From Rostrohypoxylon terebratum (Eukaryota; Ascomycota; Sordariomycetes; Xylariales; Hypoxylaceae): a stretch of DNA of 64,000 nucleotides. The number at the start of each line of letters is the position of its first letter. Position 1 is the stretch's first letter. The stretch is from positions 37,354 to 101,353 of the forward strand of contig MU385959.1 of the NCBI GenBank assembly GCA_022497145.1. Direction: 5' to 3'. The position numbers and the translations under genes are program-made. Positions 24,308 through 34,958 of the stretch are shown piece after piece. The notes below the pieces were generated by a model. It made no database searches. It had not been told where the DNA came from and saw nothing but the letters and a program-made list of their open reading frames with translations.

Positions 24308-25520
24308 ATGGCGTCAGGGCTGCTGCAGCGGCTCCTCCACCTGACTATCTTCCGTAGTCCCTTCCTACGAACGGCGGTCCCGGGCGTCGCGGCTGCGTTT
24401 GCGCTCCAGACAGCCGTGGCAGTTCCTTCCATCCTCGCCCAGTCTGAGCGCTTTTACGATGCTTCCGGCTCTGTGACTTTCTTGTCTGTCACCCTGTTGA
24501 GCCTGTACTTGCCAAGCTTGCGCACTCGAGCCGCTGCGTCTTTGGCTGGGTTACCCAAGCCCCCGCTGCCCAGCTTGCTAAACACTTTTACGGGGGCTGC
24601 TGGGGGCTTCCACTGGCGGCAGGCTGTGCTGAGTGCAGCTGTGGTCTTTTGGTCTGTTCGATGTACGACTCCCTTTTACTCACTATATTCACTGAAACCA
24701 TACTATCAAGCATCCATCCATCCATAAGACGCATATAGTATTCAATAGCAGTTATGAAGTGAATGGATGGTGTGAGTAAATATGGTATATGAACTAACAC
24801 ACTAACCCGACTCACCAGTGGGCTCCTACCTATTCCGTCGCATCCTGCACGAGGGCACCGACTCGCGCTTCGACACGATCCGCGGCGAGCCCGCCAAATT
24901 CGCCGGCGCCTTCGTCGGCCAAGCGACCTGGGTTTCGCTGTGTCTGGCGCCCGTCATCGCCGTTAACGCCGTGCCGCCGGCGGCCCTTGCTGCCGTCGCG
25001 CTAAGAGCGACAGATGTCCTGGGTCTCGCCTTGTTCGTGGGTGGTTTCGCGTTTGAGATCGTGGCTGATCGCCAGAAAGGCCGTTGGCTGAGTCGCCGGA
25101 AGGATAAGCTGCATGATGAGCCGTTCATGACGGAGGGGTTGTGGAGCAGAAGGTGAGTGATCTTACCATGATTTGAGACTCTTGACTGTTTTTCGTGATT
25201 ATATTCATAGCTGACTTATGAGTAGTCAATTTCCGAATTATTTTGGGGAGTGCACGTTATGGACGGGAATCGCCACTATGGCTGCTGGCGTCCTTTTGAC
25301 GCGGCCGGTGCAAGTCGGACTTGGATTCTCTGGTGGTTTGGTGAGCAAGGCGTTTACTCTGGCGCTTTCATTCGTGAGCCCGGCTTTTGTTAGCTTCTTG
25401 CTATTAAAGGTGACAGGTGTACCACTCAGCGAGAAAAAGTACAATGCCAAGTACGGCCATCGTAAGGATTACCAGGAATGGAAGCAAAATACTCCTAAAT
25501 TCTTCCCGAAGCTCTTTTGA
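24308..25520 (+). CDS. DUF1295 / steroid-5-alpha-reductase-like membrane protein
   Basis: Polytopic membrane protein of the DUF1295 family, related in fold to steroid 5-alpha reductases and isoprenylcysteine methyltransferases. Three exons (24308-24662, 24819-25152, 25226-25520) give 327 residues. Hydrophobic segments run through most of the protein, for example AAAFALQTAVAVPSILA and LGLALFVGGFAFEIVAD. The C-terminal signature region reads DEPFMTEGLWSRSQFPNYFGE; the splice between exons 2 and 3 recreates the SRxxNYFGE block, which binds NADPH in relatives. The first intron is long for this window (156 bp). The reaction is unknown; an endoplasmic-reticulum lipid or sterol-like substrate is a guess from family membership. 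Confidence 0.85.
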
Positions 25521-25732
25521 GAACGCTACCGGAATGGTAGAATCATGATGTCACGAATATCACTGTAGATTAGCTGTACGGTTTTAACGGATTGTTATTG
25601 CATAGTCATAGGTAGCTATTATATCAAAATCGGCATTTTCACTTGGATGCGCCTATTGCTCCATTACCCAATTCTCGGTGCCAAGCATATCCAAAATCTG
25701 ACTGCGACGGTAGCATATAATGATTTCATGAA

Positions 25733-26902
25733 TCATTTATAGAAGCCCTTGACTTTCTCGACTTCATCGTAACTACCCAAAAAGATACCCGATCGGTCAT
25801 GGATGTGTTCTGGCACGACCTCGAGCATTCGGTTCATGTGGCTATCGACAGCTTGACCACCGGCTAAAGAAATGTTAATATTCGTATGCAAAAAATGAAT
25901 ATTGTTGTCTAAACTCACCATTTTCGAAAACCATAGCCATTGGCGCACATTCGTATAAAATTCGCAGCTTTCCCTTGGGACTCTTCTTGTCTGCTGGATA
26001 AGCAAAAATACCGCCGTACAATAGCGTTCGGTACGCGTCAGCAACCATGCTACCGATGTATCGAGCGCTGTATGGCTTCCCATTGTCTTGCGGGAACTTG
26101 AGAGAGTTGAAATATTCCTTTGTGTGGTCTTCCCAATATAGCGAATTGCCTTCATTGACTGAGTAGATTGCTCGCTTTCTCGGAATGCGCATGTTGGGGT
26201 GGGTTAGGATAAATTCTCCAAACGAGTTATCTAGCGTGAAGCCGTTGACGGTACCGCCTTTCATAGTGATGACGAGTTGGGCAGATGCACCGTACATGGT
26301 GAATCCTGCAGCTAGTAGCTCAGTTCCAGGTTTTAGAATATCCTCTTTTGTACCAGTTGAGCCTTCAGCCAATTTGTGAACACCAAAAATTGTTCCAACG
26401 GATACACCCGCATCCAAGTTGGAGCTACCATCGATCGGGTCGCAAGCTACTGCATACCGCGCCCCTGTGTGGTCCTTGAAGTATATGACTTCCTCTTCTT
26501 CCTCCGATACTAACAGTGCACACTTTCCCGACGATCGCATCGCCGCTATGAAAAGGTCATTTCCGATTACGTCGAGTTTCTTTTGGTCGTCACCTGTCGC
26601 ATTGGATTGTCCGGCGAGACCCGTCAGATTTACAAGTGTGGCTCGTCGAATGTAATGGGAGATGGCTTTGAAGGAGAACTGGAGGGCATGGCATAGTAAT
26701 CTACAATAGTCAAGGAGGTATTAGTCTATTTTTTTGCTTATCTATGCCGTTTTGGCAGGACTAAAACTTACGTGAAGTCGCCCGTTGCTTCTTTGTGCTT
26801 GACCTGCTCTTCTGTGAGGAAACGAGTCAAAGTGACAATATTTGTGTTGATAGTCGCCGACTCTCCTCCAGGGATTTCACTACTTTTGCCGTTTGCCGCC
26901 AT
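25733..26902 (-). CDS. fbp1: fructose-1,6-bisphosphatase
   Basis: Cytosolic gluconeogenic enzyme that hydrolyses fructose-1,6-bisphosphate to fructose-6-phosphate. Three exons (26902-26772, 26700-25919, 25863-25733) give 347 residues, the usual fungal size. The metal/catalytic motif ACDPIDGSSNLDAGVSVGTI is intact, as is the SEEEEEV acidic loop. The substrate-binding parts (EGNSLYWEDHTKEYF, ARYIGSMVADAYRTLLYGG) and the C-terminal GGQAVDSHMNRMLEVVP are also present; the second intron splits that last block. The ATG at 26902 gives MAANGKSSEIPGG and the conserved TLTRFLTEEQ. Convergent with DUF1295, with only 212 bp between stops. Confidence 0.96.
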
Positions 26903-29900
26903 TATGTCTGGAGATCTTACAGGCGAAATAGGCATAAAGGAAAAAAGGGAAGAAAGAAAAAGTAGGTTCAGAAGTAGAATGGGGGTTGGGTAGATTTACT
27001 TTAATAATTACGGGGAAATGGAGGGAAGTCGGTCTGCGAGTACCTCAGGAAGTACCCAAGTGTGAAGCAGGTGATCTGATAAGGAGACCTAGGTATGGGC
27101 GTATCAATAGGCTAACCTCCGGCAAGTTATCGTGAGCAATGTCGGACGAATACTGGTGGTGGCAGAAACATATGCCGAGGGGATAGCTGGGAGCTTATAA
27201 AGAGCTGGAGGTGTGTCTCAAGCATCTTTGTCCGGGTCCACATCTTTACTATCCTTACACATCTTTACGTAGCAAATAGATCCTTAGGTAGGTACTTGTG
27301 CACATACCCAGTATGTAGTACGCACTATGTAGTAACACCTCCTTCCTTCTAGCTGGGCTCTAAACATAAACTGGGTTTTCTAACTGGGTTTTCTCGGTGT
27401 TGCGGGTATCAACAGCACTATGAGGCGGCAAGATTCCGAGGAGCCAATCTAGATCCAGATGCAAAAGCCCCATATCCGGCCGAGGGGAAATGTGGGTTAG
27501 GGAAAAGCTAGGTGGGATACGTAAAAGAGGATTTCTCGGGTCGTGGTATTTAAGCCGCCATCGATTGTACCGAAGCGGGAGATGCCGGCAAGCTCGGGCG
27601 TAAAACGTCACCAAGGCAATTCGGGTCTTGCTGGTCTGGTCTTGTGAGCAGCTACTAGCTAAGGGAACCCGGACATATTGATTCCTTTGGCTTTGGAGCT
27701 CTCCATGTGACACAGCATAATTTGCAGCTACCCGGCCGGCTTTTCAAAAGGCTCTGGCAGATTCAATGGCATCGGAAGAAAGTCGAGAATCCGGCGGGAA
27801 TCCTGACTGAAATGTGAAGTAATGCTAAGAGATGATTGGATCAATAGCTGTGGAAAAATGAAGTAACTGGAAAGAAATGATGTCGGTGAGGGGTAAGGGG
27901 GTAAGGGGGTAAGGGGGTAAGGGGTAGCTTTAAAAGCTAGTACCAGTTGAATCTAAGTTCCTGGCTTTAAGCCGAACTTTATCCGTTAGTGTAGTTCGGA
28001 ATATTGATCTACCATTTCCGACAAGGTGTCAGGGTGTTGGACCTTGCAGGTGTGCCCCACTCCGCGTGAAGCTTGGGATCTAAAACAATTTTTTTCCTCA
28101 TCAACAACATTTGCACTTTTTCTCTTCCTCAACCAAACAACTCGATGCGCTGTTGATCGCAAATGTAAGTACACAACAATTTTCTTCGTTTACCTTTCAA
28201 TGATGACAAATTAAACCAATTACAAACTAGAGTCTTTGACCAATTGGAATGAAACGACAGTTTTTGCACGTCAGTCTGAGCAGAAATCATCGAATCCCAG
28301 AATTTGTCGAGCTGTTCTAGAGCTTCATTGTGCTAACTTGAAGCTAGGTTCTATAGCCTAAAGGCATAGGAAAGATGTCGTAGACTAACTACTACTTCCT
28401 AGACGTAATAGTAATTGGTAAGTTCGTCCTCATACGTCTTGCCCACCTTGATTTTTATGATGATTCTTTCTATGCATTTGCATAGCTGGAAATTACCGTC
28501 TGAGGCACATGCTCTTGACGAAAAAAAACTGGCTGTTTTCTGATAATACCTACAACTACTCGATGTTTGTAAAGCGGCATTGTTGCAGTTGCTAACACCA
28601 GATACAGTGATCGCGGTAAATTTCCAACTGGTATGCCATCCCTTCGAACCAAACCTCTATCATGTCAATATGATGAAGCGGCACTGGGCTCCGAACATTT
28701 TCACATGAGTCGATACGCCAATTTGTGGCAGGCCTAGAAAACCTCGCCCACTGATTACTCAAGCGCGTCTCAAATATTTCACATCGCTCAGCAACACCTC
28801 CGCTAATGTTGGGTTCTGGAAATAGTAGTGTGACCCTGTTATGCGTATGGTCTCTTGGACTTGAATGCTTGAAGTCAAGGTAAGAAAATTTTTCGTTCTA
28901 TAGAAATACTTATGTACCTGATGAACACAGATGACGAGTCTGATTCGGGTTTCCGTTGTAGACAACCTTATTTACTACCATTCATGCATTTTCTGATACT
29001 ACTCTTGTCCTTGCTATTAGTCCACGTGGTTCTACTCCTTCTCTAACATCTATGATAGTTATCAATGCAACACGACACAAATCGCTATTCATGCGCCTAG
29101 GGTTAGTTATTTTTTCAGTCTCGGAAGACTAGCATCACTGCAACATGATGATTTGACATAAAAATTGACAAGCATATGTCAGAGCTTCACGGCGTTGATG
29201 ACACCAGTCATGTCTGACTGCAGTTCGATGGAATTCTTCTGATGTTCGTCCAACCAGAGCCTCAGCTAACTGGCTGAACCAGAGACTCGATATTTTGATC
29301 ACTCATAGGTGCTTATGGATCTTGCTGAAAATTACAAGGTAAGGAGCTCTCTATTACTCATCCGTATTCCCTACAATGATGATTTAATTATCACGACGGT
29401 CAACATAGCTCGACATAGCTTTGATGATATCGCCTTTGACAAGGCATTTAGATCTGAAACAGGTCATCCAACCTCATTTTTATTTACTCATAGTCTAGTG
29501 CTGCGCTAACTTGCTCTAAAGAATATAGGATGCGAATTGAGATCACCGGCCTTAGTTTCGCACTGCTTTTATCCGATTGGTGTCTACGGTGAGTATTAGG
29601 TAAATGCCCAGGTAGGTTCTTCAGGGTTTTCTAGTGTAGATGTGTGATAAATTTAGGCATGCGGAGAGGCTTGATATTTCCCGGAGTTGAGATATTCATC
29701 TGCTTCAAATGTCACCGAAACAAGTGTACCTCAGTCTTCAGATAACTTTTTATTGGTATTTAACCACAAATAAGTAGCTATATAATGCGAAGCAATATGA
29801 AGAAATATCCAATTGAGCAAAATTTTTTAATTTTACTAGTGCTATGACTGGTATAATACCTGAGTTGAATACTAGACAAAACTACCAATGATGCCCCCCG

Positions 29901-30009
29901 AGGTATAGGTCATTCCTATGCCCGGGCCATGATTAAGATTTCCTTGTCATAAAGCGCCATCCAAAAATTTATATGGTTCTGTCCATCATTACCATCGCTC
30001 GTAACACAT
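26903..30009. other. gene-poor region, possibly with decayed coding DNA
   Basis: No intact gene. The FBP1 promoter lies at the left, with ACCTAGGT at 27087-27094. A G-rich tandem repeat lies at 27890-27924. A 29-codon minus-strand segment at 29265-29179, preceded by an intron-acceptor-like GTTAG, resembles a protein C-terminus (SIELQSDMTGVINAVKL), but nothing around it extends it. I found no transposon ends or tRNA. Confidence 0.5.
27890..27924 (+). repeat. GGGGGTAA tandem repeat, potential G-quadruplex
   Basis: Five runs of four or five G are each separated by exactly TAA. This is an 8-bp unit repeated about four and a half times, on the plus strand. The regular three-base loops fit a very stable G-quadruplex pattern. 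It resembles, but is not, the TTAGGG telomere repeat. It sits about 1 kb upstream of fbp1. Confidence 0.8.
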
Positions 30010-32031
30010 TTATATCACCAACATAGCAACCGCCGCACCCCCACCAATAGCCAACCTCAAATCAACGTCAAACCCCCTCCTTAACCCCGCTGCACTCGAC
30101 GGCGTAGCCGTAGCGGTGAATAAACCCGTAAGTGGCACCGTGCTCGTAGACGTAGTAACCACGGTCTCCACCGGCGGCGGCGTCGACACCGTGGCGCCCG
30201 TCTGCAGCGCGCCGTTCACGGTGAACCCCTTACCATTCAATATCACGCTCCGCTGCTCGTCGCTGCAGGAGCCGGGGATATCCCGCAGCCAGCATGTCTG
30301 CGCGGGGCTCGCGGGCAAGCTCAAGGAGCTGGTCGCGTTGGCGGGCCCGGTCGTGTTGTAGGATGCGAGATCGACGGTTTCGCCGGTGGACACGCTGTCG
30401 CCGCGGATGACGCGCGCGAAGATCTCGAAGGCGGTCGCGGGCTGGTAAGCGGGCACGAAGTGACCGGCTTGGTAGACGCGGCTGAAGGAGAGGTTGCCGA
30501 ATTGGCGGACGGCGCCGCCGATGTAGCTGTCGTTCACGATGATCGGGGCGTACCCCGCGGCTGGGAAGCGGGAGGCGTAGGGGCGAGGGTTGGAGGGGTC
30601 GGTCGCGGCGGCGAGGGCCAGGGAGACGGCTTCCCCGCCGAGCCAGTTGCAGATGTAGTCCCGGTCCCCGTAGATCAGGCCTACGCGCACGCCGGCGTCG
30701 AGCAGGGAGGCGAGTTTCGGGACCATGGCTTCGCGCTCGTAGTCGCCGGTCGAGGCAAAGGCGGCGGCTACTTGGGTGTTCGTCTCAGTATAGTTGAAGC
30801 TCGTGCCGATGGCCGATTGGAAGGAGGCGGTGTTCACGTACTCGAGGTAGCGGCGGGGCGGGAATGAGTCAGGAAGCACGGCGGATATGTCGTACACGCT
30901 GCGACCGGAGTCGGAGTAGGGAGCCATGACATTGTTAGTACAACTCGTGTAAGCTGATTCACAAATACTATTTACATCCGAGATAGACCCGGTGTTATTC
31001 GGGTCTTTGCCGGCGACGGCGGTCCGGCATTGGTTGATCAGGTCACGACAGCCACCGTCGGAATAGAAGCTAGCGTTGGCCATCTGAGCTCGGACCGAGT
31101 TGATGGCTGTGAATCCGTACGGATTATTAGTTGCCATGACAGGATAGTACGGTGCTTGGATCAAATCGTCTACGCAGCCATTTACGATACCAAGAGATGC
31201 CAGACGGATCTCCACCGTCGTGGTGTTAGACATAGTACCGTTGCTTCGAGCGCTGTTCATCTCCTCCCACTTGCTCGCGAATGCCGGTCCATATTTCCCT
31301 CCGTAGGACTCGGAGAATAGATTGACACCTAGAATATTGTCCTTCGGAGGGTTTAGCTCTGGGAAAGTACTCAGAAATCCTTGTAGCATATGCCATATCG
31401 CAACAGCAGCCGTCTCGGTCGTGTTGGCGGTATTGTTGGCATTCATGGAGCTGAAGGTGCCATTTAAGAACGCAGTGGGCGGAATAGAGCTGGGTCTATC
31501 CGAAGGCGGGATATATATATTGTTGGTAAGTAAGTCGAGGGAGCCACTCGTCAGTGTATCGTATGAAAAACCAACTTGGTTCGGCTGGTCGATGAATAAC
31601 ATATTCGAGGCTCTGTCCCAACCCCACTCCCGCGCTACCGTCGTAAACCTGTCCGTGCCATCGTCAACCACCTCGCAAGGTCCCGTCTCGCTGAAAAAGC
31701 CAAACATAGAACTCGATCCCGGTCCGCCATTGAGCCAGATAGTCAGGCTCGTGTTTACCTGCTGATCTCGTGCGCCAACAAACCAAAAAAACGTATTCGT
31801 GGGAAAGTCGCCCGGGATGCTCACCCAGCCGGTGTACTGGGTCTGCGACTCGAAGGCGGTGTTACACGCTCCATCGGGCACTTTATAGCTAATCTTAATA
31901 TAAGGATCGATCGGAGAGGTAATCGTCGTCAAGTTCAGGTATTGGGACGTCGCATTGGTGGATTGTCCGTTGGCGAAGCGCCATAGCGCTGTGGCAGCAA
32001 CTAGAACTGCATTGATGCAGTTTAGTCGCAT
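30010..32031 (-). CDS. secreted serine carboxypeptidase (S10), probably GPI-anchored
   Basis: Extracellular or cell-surface serine carboxypeptidase of family S10. It is a single exon of 673 residues. An N-terminal signal peptide is evident (INAVLVAATALWRFANG). The S10 blocks are WLNGGPGSSSMFGFF, FIDQPNQVGFSY, the nucleophile motif FSESYGGKYGP (Ser about 242), the Asp in IYGDRDYICNWLGG and the catalytic His in YQAGHFVPAYQP. About 20 N-glycosylation sequons suggest heavy glycosylation. The C-terminus has a Ser/Thr-rich stretch followed by a short hydrophobic tail (LAIGGGAAVAMLVI), consistent with a GPI signal. The 3' half of the gene is much richer in G/C than the 5' half. It is longer than vacuolar carboxypeptidase Y and fits the fungal surface S10 subgroup. 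Confidence 0.93.
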   Translation of the reverse strand: MRLNCINAVLVAATALWRFANGQSTNATSQYLNLTTITSPIDPYIKISYKVPDGACNTAFESQTQYTGWVSIPGDFPTNTFFWFVGARDQQVNTSLTIWLNGGPGSSSMFGFFSETGPCEVVDDGTDRFTTVAREWGWDRASNMLFIDQPNQVGFSYDTLTSGSLDLLTNNIYIPPSDRPSSIPPTAFLNGTFSSMNANNTANTTETAAVAIWHMLQGFLSTFPELNPPKDNILGVNLFSESYGGKYGPAFASKWEEMNSARSNGTMSNTTTVEIRLASLGIVNGCVDDLIQAPYYPVMATNNPYGFTAINSVRAQMANASFYSDGGCRDLINQCRTAVAGKDPNNTGSISDVNSICESAYTSCTNNVMAPYSDSGRSVYDISAVLPDSFPPRRYLEYVNTASFQSAIGTSFNYTETNTQVAAAFASTGDYEREAMVPKLASLLDAGVRVGLIYGDRDYICNWLGGEAVSLALAAATDPSNPRPYASRFPAAGYAPIIVNDSYIGGAVRQFGNLSFSRVYQAGHFVPAYQPATAFEIFARVIRGDSVSTGETVDLASYNTTGPANATSSLSLPASPAQTCWLRDIPGSCSDEQRSVILNGKGFTVNGALQTGATVSTPPPVETVVTTSTSTVPLTGLFTATATPSSAAGLRRGFDVDLRLAIGGGAAVAMLVI

Positions 32032-32984
32032 TATCGCCGTCTGGCGGTCATCATTCTCGTTTGCAACCGGCCCCTAGCCCTGAAAAGAGGACAAGGTTGC
32101 GCTGTGTCGTGAAACAGAGTGAAGTAATGCAAAAAGGTATATTGCAGGACTTTTATTAACAAGATATACAAGATAATTCGAGTACCCCGATGTCTTGGGG
32201 TAAGAATGATGTATTAGGGAAGTTGGAAGCTCACGATCGCAGATTTAGTGGGTTTAGTGGATTTGGTGGAGATTTCAGTGGCTCAATATTACGCTAGTGT
32301 CGGGTACCTTGCATTAAGTTTCTCGGTTGTCTGGTAATGCTGGATACATGCATGTCTCTCTGGTCCCTGTAAGGGTAACAGAGTAATTCTAGTAGTAAGG
32401 AAATCAAGACGCCTTGTGGTTCCACGTGACCTGAGCAGTGGACCCGCTAATTGGTGGACTCGTGTGCAGACCCACTTATTGTAGGTGTAGGTAAACACCA
32501 TACTACGTAGTACAGATTAGCCTAGATCCTAGATTCCTACAATATACACAACAACTGGTCTACTCTTAATGATTCATCTAGCACTCTTACAACACAGTAA
32601 GTAGGTGCCCAGAATCCCAAGAGTGACCAGGCCAAGAAGCACAGCCTCCTAAAATTTCAACTCTTCAACTCCAACATAATATTTGGAAGAAGTTCAATAT
32701 TAGAATTTCAACTCATAGCAGTCAGTGTGGCTATAATGCCCACTTCACCGAACCCGTTTCCTACCAGTGGACCCTCACTAAAGAGGACGAGCTAACGCGA
32801 CGGCATGCATTGGCGTGCGCTACTTTTTCAGCTCCGCTGGGGCTCAGCGTGATCCGAAATTGGTGGTGATATCTTCCCCAGACTTTTTGAATCTTCTTTC
32901 ATCCATGGATGTCCATTTTCCTGAATGAATTTCAAGATCAGTCTTCCCTGACCATAGGGCGCGTGTCCCGGGAGAGAAAGCAAA
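32032..32984. other. divergent intergenic region
   Basis: Upstream of both the S10 carboxypeptidase (minus) and the unknown membrane-anchored protein (plus). No gene or clear repeat is seen. Confidence 0.5.
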
Positions 32985-34806
32985 ATGTCCTCCTCAGATT
33001 CAAACTACTCTGCTACCGACATCATCACTTATATCGGTGTGCCTCTAGCTGTTCTTGGCGTGCTGCCGATTCTGTACAACACTGTCGCCACGCTAGCTGC
33101 CTTGTCCAAGATCAAGCGCATGCTTCGTCATGGGCGTCTGACTGCTCTGACTCGCAGTGATGTCGTGAACCGAGTTATTGAGGTGGAACTGCCGCGCTAC
33201 GCTGTTACCCCATGCGATCGCTTTGCGGAAACGGAGTTATACTGGAAACTTGCGCGGCAACCAAGTTTAATTCCTGGCGGTTCGTGGACGACTTTTAACT
33301 GGCAATCCCGCGCTATTGGTGCCAAGACCCAGCGCGTCGAGTACGCTGACCAGCTTCGCCAACCCCAAGTTGATGTCGCATTCGATCAACTTATCGCCTA
33401 TCTCCTCGACCTAGGCGCGGTTCCAGAAGCGCACGGTTGGAAACTGCTGCGCTCGACGGGATTATGGACTCCGACAGGTTGTTCGTTGATGAAATCTCCA
33501 GACGGGTACCATGATGCCTTGACTATAGCCCCTCTAGATGATTCCGACGGACATTTATCCTTGAAAGCGAAATGGTCGCCAGATTGGACGACTCGAGATT
33601 TTTCTTCTCTCCCTCCTTATTGGATAAGGCTTCCTCCGCCACCGATCATAGAGCCGCCTCAAGTGGCCGAACCCGTTGAACCCGTTGAACCCGCTGAACC
33701 CGCTGAGTCTACAGAGGGAGGCTCCACGTCCGTAGAACCGCGTCAAGTTGAGGACATTGAGAAGGGCATCGAGACAGAAGGGAAACCTAGCTTGGATGAG
33801 GAATCATTAGACTCGGTTCAGAAACAGGCAGAGAAGAATGAGAGAGCTACCATCACATGTCAAATATCTGTCGAGGGCCTAATTTCCGCTAGGAGCCAGG
33901 AAGATGGGGCCACATTCTCCTCAACACACTTGCAAAGCCTTTATATCGAACATCTTCGGGTCCGCGCTAGTAAGAATGACGGCGTGTGGTTTGCAAGCAT
34001 AGCGACAGCATACGGAACCACCAGCCAGACTATATTGTGGAATTATAAAATTCCCGACGAGATCCTCAACTTCGCGAGGCGAGATACCGTACCGTGTGGT
34101 GTTTTAGTTATCCTAGGCGTATGCGATGAGTCTCAAACACCCCAATGGACCACAGGCTACGACGCGGCAGAAGAGGAGCGCGAGCTATTTTTTAGACGCA
34201 GCAATGAACGACACGAAGCGTTTATGTCCGAATCGCGAATGACACCCGAGGCCAGAGCGGCTGCGGTCAGAGATCGCATGCACAGAGAAATGAACCAGAG
34301 GATGCAAGATAGTCAGTGAACCATAAGTCCCGATCGAATTTATAAATGCTTACCGTTTAACAGTGCGCGACCGTCAGCGACGGGAATATCAACGCCAAGA
34401 AACTCGACAGTCGGACGCGCTTCAAAGCCCGAAATGGGATACCAAGCTCGTTTCGGAGCATAATCTCCGTTGGCTTAGGGAAAGAAAAGAGCCCTCCAGT
34501 GTCGGCATCAATATTGATGCCTCGCTAACTTTGAGGGATATTGTCGGCATGTTACTACATCGAATGGTCCTTGATGGCGAATTCGCCGCCTCAATTTGCA
34601 AAATACTAGATCTGTGGAAAGCATGGGCGGATAATGGCGGCATGAGGAGGTCTGATTTGGACGCCCTACGAGAAAAGCAGGAACTCTTCGCGTTGGCTAG
34701 TCTTCTAGTCGCGCTGGTGAGAGATACTGTTTCGGCTCATGAAGGCACGCTATCTTTGGATTTACAGGAGTGTTTACGGATATGGAAGACTGTACGGCTT
34801 GGATGA
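32985..34806 (+). CDS. hypothetical protein with N-terminal membrane segment
   Basis: Not recognised as a named family. Two exons (32985-34311 and 34364-34806) give 589 residues. A single hydrophobic segment lies near the start (ITYIGVPLAVLGVLPILYNT), suggesting a membrane anchor. An alpha/beta region rich in Trp and Arg follows to about residue 210. After that comes an acidic proline linker with a short tandem repeat (EPVEPVEPAEPAE) and a charged region. A second folded part runs from about residue 285 to 440. The tail is strongly charged (RDRMHREMNQRMQD, then RDRQRREYQRQE) and probably helical. The start ATG has an AAAATG context. The arrangement suggests a fungal-specific protein; no function is assigned. 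Confidence 0.75.
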
Positions 34807-34958
34807 TATGTATATCGGCGATGTATCATATTTTGATTTGTATATAAAATACCTAGGTATGTGAGAACCCATTTCTAAGCTATCTAGCCGCCCTCTAGTC
34901 ACATCAAGTGAGGCATTCAGCTACATTTTGTTCGGTGTGTTCTGGCTTCTGACACTTT

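Noticed and set aside
24720..24818. Coding potential inside the DUF1295 first intron
   Set aside because: Stops occur in the gene's frame, and splicing from the GTACGA donor restores the conserved protein, so this is intron.
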